A stretch of DNA of 64,000 nucleotides. Source: Rhexocercosporidium sp. MPI-PUGE-AT-0058 (Eukaryota > Ascomycota > Leotiomycetes > Helotiales). The notes beneath the pieces were generated by a model, which saw only the letters and a program-made list of their open reading frames with translations, was not told where the DNA came from and did not search any database. Each line of letters begins with the position of its first letter. Within the stretch, counting starts at the first letter, position 1. This document shows, one piece after another, positions 61,201 through 64,000 of this stretch. The translations under genes and the position numbers were made by a program. The stretch covers positions 1,736,001 to 1,800,000 of the forward strand of contig JAGTJL010000002.1 of NCBI GenBank assembly GCA_020746875.1. The letters are read 5' to 3'.

Positions 61201-61303
61201 CAGCAGAATTATTGTTGTTCACGCGGTGTTGATGCAGGTCGAGGTGCCAGGATGATGATGATGGAGAGTCTGATCGCGGCGCTGGACGCAGGGAGGTTGT
61301 CAT
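58262..61303 (-). CDS. kar9: Kar9-type spindle-positioning protein
   Basis: Kar9 links microtubule plus ends (via Bim1/EB1) to type V myosin so that the spindle and nuclei are pulled along actin. The gene is one uninterrupted exon of 1,013 residues. The N-terminal ~260 residues are disordered and Ser/Pro-rich; the helical KAR9 domain follows at about 265-680 (SFANQLAQLTSLQLPDAESL, ISRFTELINVYVSAIESLQ, LVFEMEEKRHKSLMAETGG, LDFLPMRLSTFHYRAEKIFP). The C-terminal third is basic and Ser/Pro-rich; it contains SRIP at about 856-859, an SxIP motif for EB1 binding, with further LP sites nearby (SGLPQPG, NRLPRPS). In S. cerevisiae the same C-terminal region binds Bim1. Confidence 0.9.
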   Translation of the reverse strand: MTTSLRPAPRSDSPSSSSWHLDLHQHRVNNNNSAASAAALTTNNDYDQRKPRQARKPSPGLAARLKALGFGKDSNAPTLHRSPSNDRIGRIPEDQIQKLDLIHRANSVKSAKSPNLQPRGRAWSGTSGLLTPQVTGGSYTEIPPVDLRVLEGGTRRPSSSASSREREMTTHAEPIDMDSQKYRLPEHTNGNGTKAMSETKQAHIERDIPPDDETPPPPIAKDTPPEGTAPAEFQGDASSFFNPFGLQRTGSIYTLSRVSFANQLAQLTSLQLPDAESLSTKVSAIPTSKAASKALMGAAEQIRSWISKASEVVSGLDGEDDVEWAAAGGREGLEEVDNAISRFTELINVYVSAIESLQSRPDISTVSPDELKKVVLQVETILSEWEKIRKTLKAVKNSVEIAMEWEELWNIVLGDIGNEMDVLARLVFEMEEKRHKSLMAETGGDGGLDLNELATIVEDTPPSKAKLNANNRFSVTGSFPLSPHSPNPAAVAAQDDSSLLALFARMQPLRASLDFLPMRLSTFHYRAEKIFPTACEELETRRTGLESSWKNLEKDAESLRRELGEDRWVLVFRGAGRQAQKMYESVDRSVVKLKEAVECGTHLHNPASMGKKIESYEAKKMHYGPAIERVLSIIERGVKDRLTVNGEILRLHSEMQRKWEALKEQMSELDTSLEELQADKKNQQLRDSISSMLSNDRSTIGSHYDTPGSSPASSVVLTGLNGGSDLTPIKNGKVRSGSGLPQPGARRNSSNTTAQSQLPRKGLSNRLSTIAAPVERASPSPNSSRQGSATPTGNRLPRPSLTHNPDGRPRWNSSVNVKDTIIGHNFKPLSLTTPSPHARTKPPSVHSNKSNVSIDSRIPLRSPLSRDNTSSPAPDTTPSRKSTSRTGFRDRLTSPGPYSQQVLSQNSLPARPRLLGSKTSMSTLGNTTNRRASMQPKSSDPTVFSSPPSKPTRPASSLAANRRVSLLPQPKGKQNSGVTGRESPQAIAGAVSAMRTSSINSADSKGKEKKPWK

Positions 61304-63312
61304 TGGGGCTCGATTGCCGGTGCTCGCGCAGCTACTGTGCTAAGTAAGGTACGTTGAGGGATCCGGGGTTGGAGAGGGAGGGAGGCTTCTATTGGGCTGG
61401 CCGAGCAGTTCGTTGAGAGTGCAGTGTGGTGCGTGCGATGCGATGCGATACGATGCAGCTCGAAGGATGATTGATGAGGCAGAAGGGAAGGGTTGAAGGG
61501 CTGGATATGAAGATTAGATAGGTACAGTCTCTTGTCACGGCTGCGACTTCGACACTGTCCAGGTCTCAAGCTTCTCGGACGGAGCTGGTCGTGTTGGGGC
61601 GGAAAGTGGCTTCTGAGGTTCAGGGGGTGCCAGTCAGTCACGACCTGATGTGACCCGAGGTGACCATTCTTGGGGATGGATGGATGGATGGATGGATAGA
61701 TGGATGGATGGTAGGGCAGGGCAATGGAAGGCAGGGGGGGTATCAAGACGAGAGGATCAGTAGGAAGGCAAAGCACATATGTGCTCAGCATAACTCAGCA
61801 CAATAATATCGAGGCACCGGCACAGGAAGTAAAAGGAAAGTAGTCCCTATCTGTACTTCTATTTCCTGCTGCCTGCCTTTGCAAATGTTGACACGGCTAG
61901 TAGGTAGCTACGGTACTCACCTCTCCTCGTCCCGACGCGTTCTTGGTGCCAACGACGGCGCCCAGCAGCGTCAACGGGTGGTTGGACTGAGGGAGCTACG
62001 GAACTACTGCACAAGGACGGCGGATCTCTACGGGAGTAGGCCTGGTAGCCATAGGCTTGGAGGAGTGGTGTAGGATCGTGGCAGTGTGCAATCTATTCTG
62101 TTTGCTGACGCGAGGATTATGAGAGAGGTTGTGATCCAGTAGAGCCTGAAGGATGGAGGTAGGTGTTTGTTGTCACTTTACCTACTAGGCGTATGAAATG
62201 TTTGTTACATGAGATTCAGGCTAGATATGTCGGTCGGGCGAGCAGCAGAAATAGGAGCTGGTAGAAGTAAGTATGGCAGTCCCGATCAGACAATCTATAG
62301 TACCTCCCTCATCATCTATCAAAATGAAAAGAGGCTTCCGCGAGATCAAATTGCTTCCATGGGTACTCGGGCATCATCACAAGTGAGCTTAACTAGCAAA
62401 TGTCTTAAACCTTAAACCTGGACTGTACTACGCCAAAGCTGTCTCCAAATAGTAAAGCTCAGAATCCGTTTGGGCTTATTATGAAATGCACAACTTGACA
62501 AGTAATAAGGATGATCAGCCAACCCATGCCATATCATCAGCCCGGACTAGGAAAAGACAAACGGAAAAGGGGGAAGGCCTCAAGGCTTGCAAACAAGTGA
62601 GTGATACACCGTGAATTCCAAGGACCAACAGATTGGAACGGGGGCCCACCTGATATGATGAGAAGTGAGCTAATGAGAAAGACGAGAGGCAAAATAACAC
62701 AAGAACCACTGAGCCGGTTCGATGTGGATGTGTTTCATGTTATGCACCCTTGTTTCGGGGTGGGATATCAGATGAATTAATGTAGAGCCGAGGTGGTGAT
62801 TGACTCCTTCCAGAACCATCCCCCCACCTTTCCCCCCAACTAACTCGTACGGGGGGCAAAGATCAAATATTTTTCGTCTGTGCTAAATGGCCCAGCTTTT
62901 ACCAATTATACTAGAAGAAAACGAGTATAAGCGGATTGGGTTATCGGTTCATATTCCTTCCAAAATGGAATCTTCTAGTACTGCGCACAAACGCCCAAAT
63001 ATTTGAGCTTTCGGGCATGTACGAAGCACTTCGCTTCTCTTGTCAATAATAATAGACGATCCAAGGATTGGAATTGCAAGGAGATATCTTCATATCTAAT
63101 GCGATAGGTTGGTTTATGTGCGTTTGCTCAATTGACGATTTCCAGTCATGAGTCTTAAATGTTCTTGAAGATTTCTATGGATTATGCTCAACGCTCGACG
63201 AAGTACGAAGGAGAAGCAAAATATAAACCGACTTGGCCATCCAAAAACTCTGCCATGGTATCAAACGCCGTTCCTCTCCAATCCGTATATAATAATTCCA
63301 CATTGCGCATAT
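61304..63312. other. intergenic region, KAR9 promoter
   Basis: About 2 kb between two minus-strand genes. The KAR9-proximal part is GC-rich with a GGAT repeat. No gene seen; frames such as 61300-61791 (-) are low-complexity artefacts. Confidence 0.45.
61674..61711. repeat. GGAT tetranucleotide microsatellite
   Basis: About nine GGAT units with one GATA interruption, some 370 bp upstream of the KAR9 start. Confidence 0.85.
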
Positions 63313-64000
63313 TTACTTTCTCGAAGTGTCGAAGACACCGCTCACTTCAACCACGAGATTCACAACTGTACTTATACTCCAGAGGCCAATCAGGCCCCAA
63401 CCGATTCTTCTGCTCATCACCCATTTGTTTAGCGGGACAACGATCAAGAGGCCGACGAGGGTGATGATCAATGTGGCTGCACTGATCATCAATGTTCCGC
63501 TCACTTCGATCTCGTATGGCTTGTATTGGATTTTCTTCCCCGGATGCTTCGCGTGTTTGTGATTCGCCCCCTTGATTGTCATGTAGATGCCGCTCAAGCC
63601 TATGCCGAGGAGGATGTTGAGCATAGGTCCACCAAAACAGGCTGATAGAGCCATGACAGGATATCCAAGACGGGCAACAGTGATGTCTGCGACCAGGTCA
63701 CCAAGCGAGTTACCCACGGCGAAAATGGTCAATCCTAGAATAGCATCCGAGATTCCAAGAATCACACCAATGGCTTTGAGCACGCCAACAACTTCATTTG
63801 CAATCGTAGATATCCAAGCAATAGCAACGACAAAGCCGAGGAAGCATAGGACGAACCGGTACTTCGGAGGTTTTGTCGGGGACGTTGTAAGTACCAGGAT
63901 TGCAAAAGCAATCAACGACCCCACAAGGGAATAAAGCACTAATTGAACGAGGAGGCGGGTGTTGCCCTCGGCGCTGTTCGCCCAAACGATAATGACCACA
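63313..64000 (-). CDS. Na+/Ca2+ exchanger (CaCA family), C-terminal part
   Basis: Only the last ~229 residues are inside the window; the gene continues past the right edge. At least five hydrophobic helices are visible. The second alpha repeat is clear: ISTIANEVVGVLKAIG, then LGLTIFAVGNSLGDLVADITVARLG and GYPVMALSACFGGPMLNILLGIGLSG. The GNSLGDLVAD and ACFGGPMLN elements carry the acidic and amide residues that bind calcium. This form is closest to the NCKX6/NCLX and fungal YDL206W type of organellar exchangers, not the vacuolar Vcx1 type. The protein ends GVFDTSRK. Introns upstream are not excluded. Confidence 0.88.
   Translation of the reverse strand, partial: VVIIVWANSAEGNTRLLVQLVLYSLVGSLIAFAILVLTTSPTKPPKYRFVLCFLGFVVAIAWISTIANEVVGVLKAIGVILGISDAILGLTIFAVGNSLGDLVADITVARLGYPVMALSACFGGPMLNILLGIGLSGIYMTIKGANHKHAKHPGKKIQYKPYEIEVSGTLMISAATLIITLVGLLIVVPLNKWVMSRRIGWGLIGLWSISTVVNLVVEVSGVFDTSRK

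Overview
The window is nuclear DNA of a filamentous ascomycete (Pezizomycotina; the gene style suggests Leotiomycetes, but this cannot be settled from the sequence alone). The reasons are dense protein genes on both strands with mostly short introns (about 45-160 nt, GT..AG, with CTAAC/CTGAC-like branch sites near the acceptor), fungal-only families (Kar9, Crz1, Ilm1, Zn2Cys6 regulator), and start contexts such as CACAATGNC. I saw no rRNA, tRNA, CRISPR array, insertion sequence or transposon.

Layout from left to right: a weak hypothetical gene; RPT4 (proteasome ATPase); a BTB-like gene; a minus-strand putative membrane protein; GFA1 (glucosamine-6-phosphate synthase); a RING-finger E3-type protein (minus); an Fe(II)/2-oxoglutarate oxygenase-like gene (minus); a small unknown gene (minus) sharing a 113-bp promoter with COX23 (plus); NAA25/MDM20 (NatB subunit); ILM1 (minus) diverging from CDC43 (GGTase-I beta); a secreted M20 peptidase converging on an HAD phosphatase; CRZ1 (calcineurin-responsive factor) converging on a medium-chain reductase; a very large WG-repeat gene (35.8-44.1 kb); a membrane-anchored DUF3445/HDOD gene; an 11-exon Zn2Cys6 transcription factor (minus); peroxisomal 2,4-dienoyl-CoA reductase SPS19 ending in SKL (minus); an ATG33-like four-helix membrane protein; a small single-helix membrane protein (minus); KAR9 (minus); and the 3' part of a Na+/Ca2+ exchanger (minus) running off the right edge.

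Most genes are unlinked housekeeping functions: proteasome, hexosamine pathway, N-terminal acetylation, prenylation, cytochrome oxidase assembly, spindle positioning. There is no operon-like logic and no secondary-metabolite cluster. Calcium signalling appears twice (CRZ1, Na+/Ca2+ exchanger), but about 31 kb apart.

The most unusual element is the 35.8-44.1 kb gene. My splice model reads through nine exons in one frame to a protein of about 2,344 residues. It has roughly 25 units of the form acidic patch - W-G (or F-G-W-G) - lysine-rich patch - E/P-rich spacer, then an Ala/Glu coiled-coil region, three SUMO-interacting-motif-like cores and a long charged helix. Four of the units are an exact 120-bp tandem with a 240-bp higher-order period. 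I do not recognise the family. WG/GW repeats recall Argonaute-hook proteins, and the acidic-W-G-x-F form recalls gamma-ear (AP-1/GGA) motifs; both readings are hypotheses.
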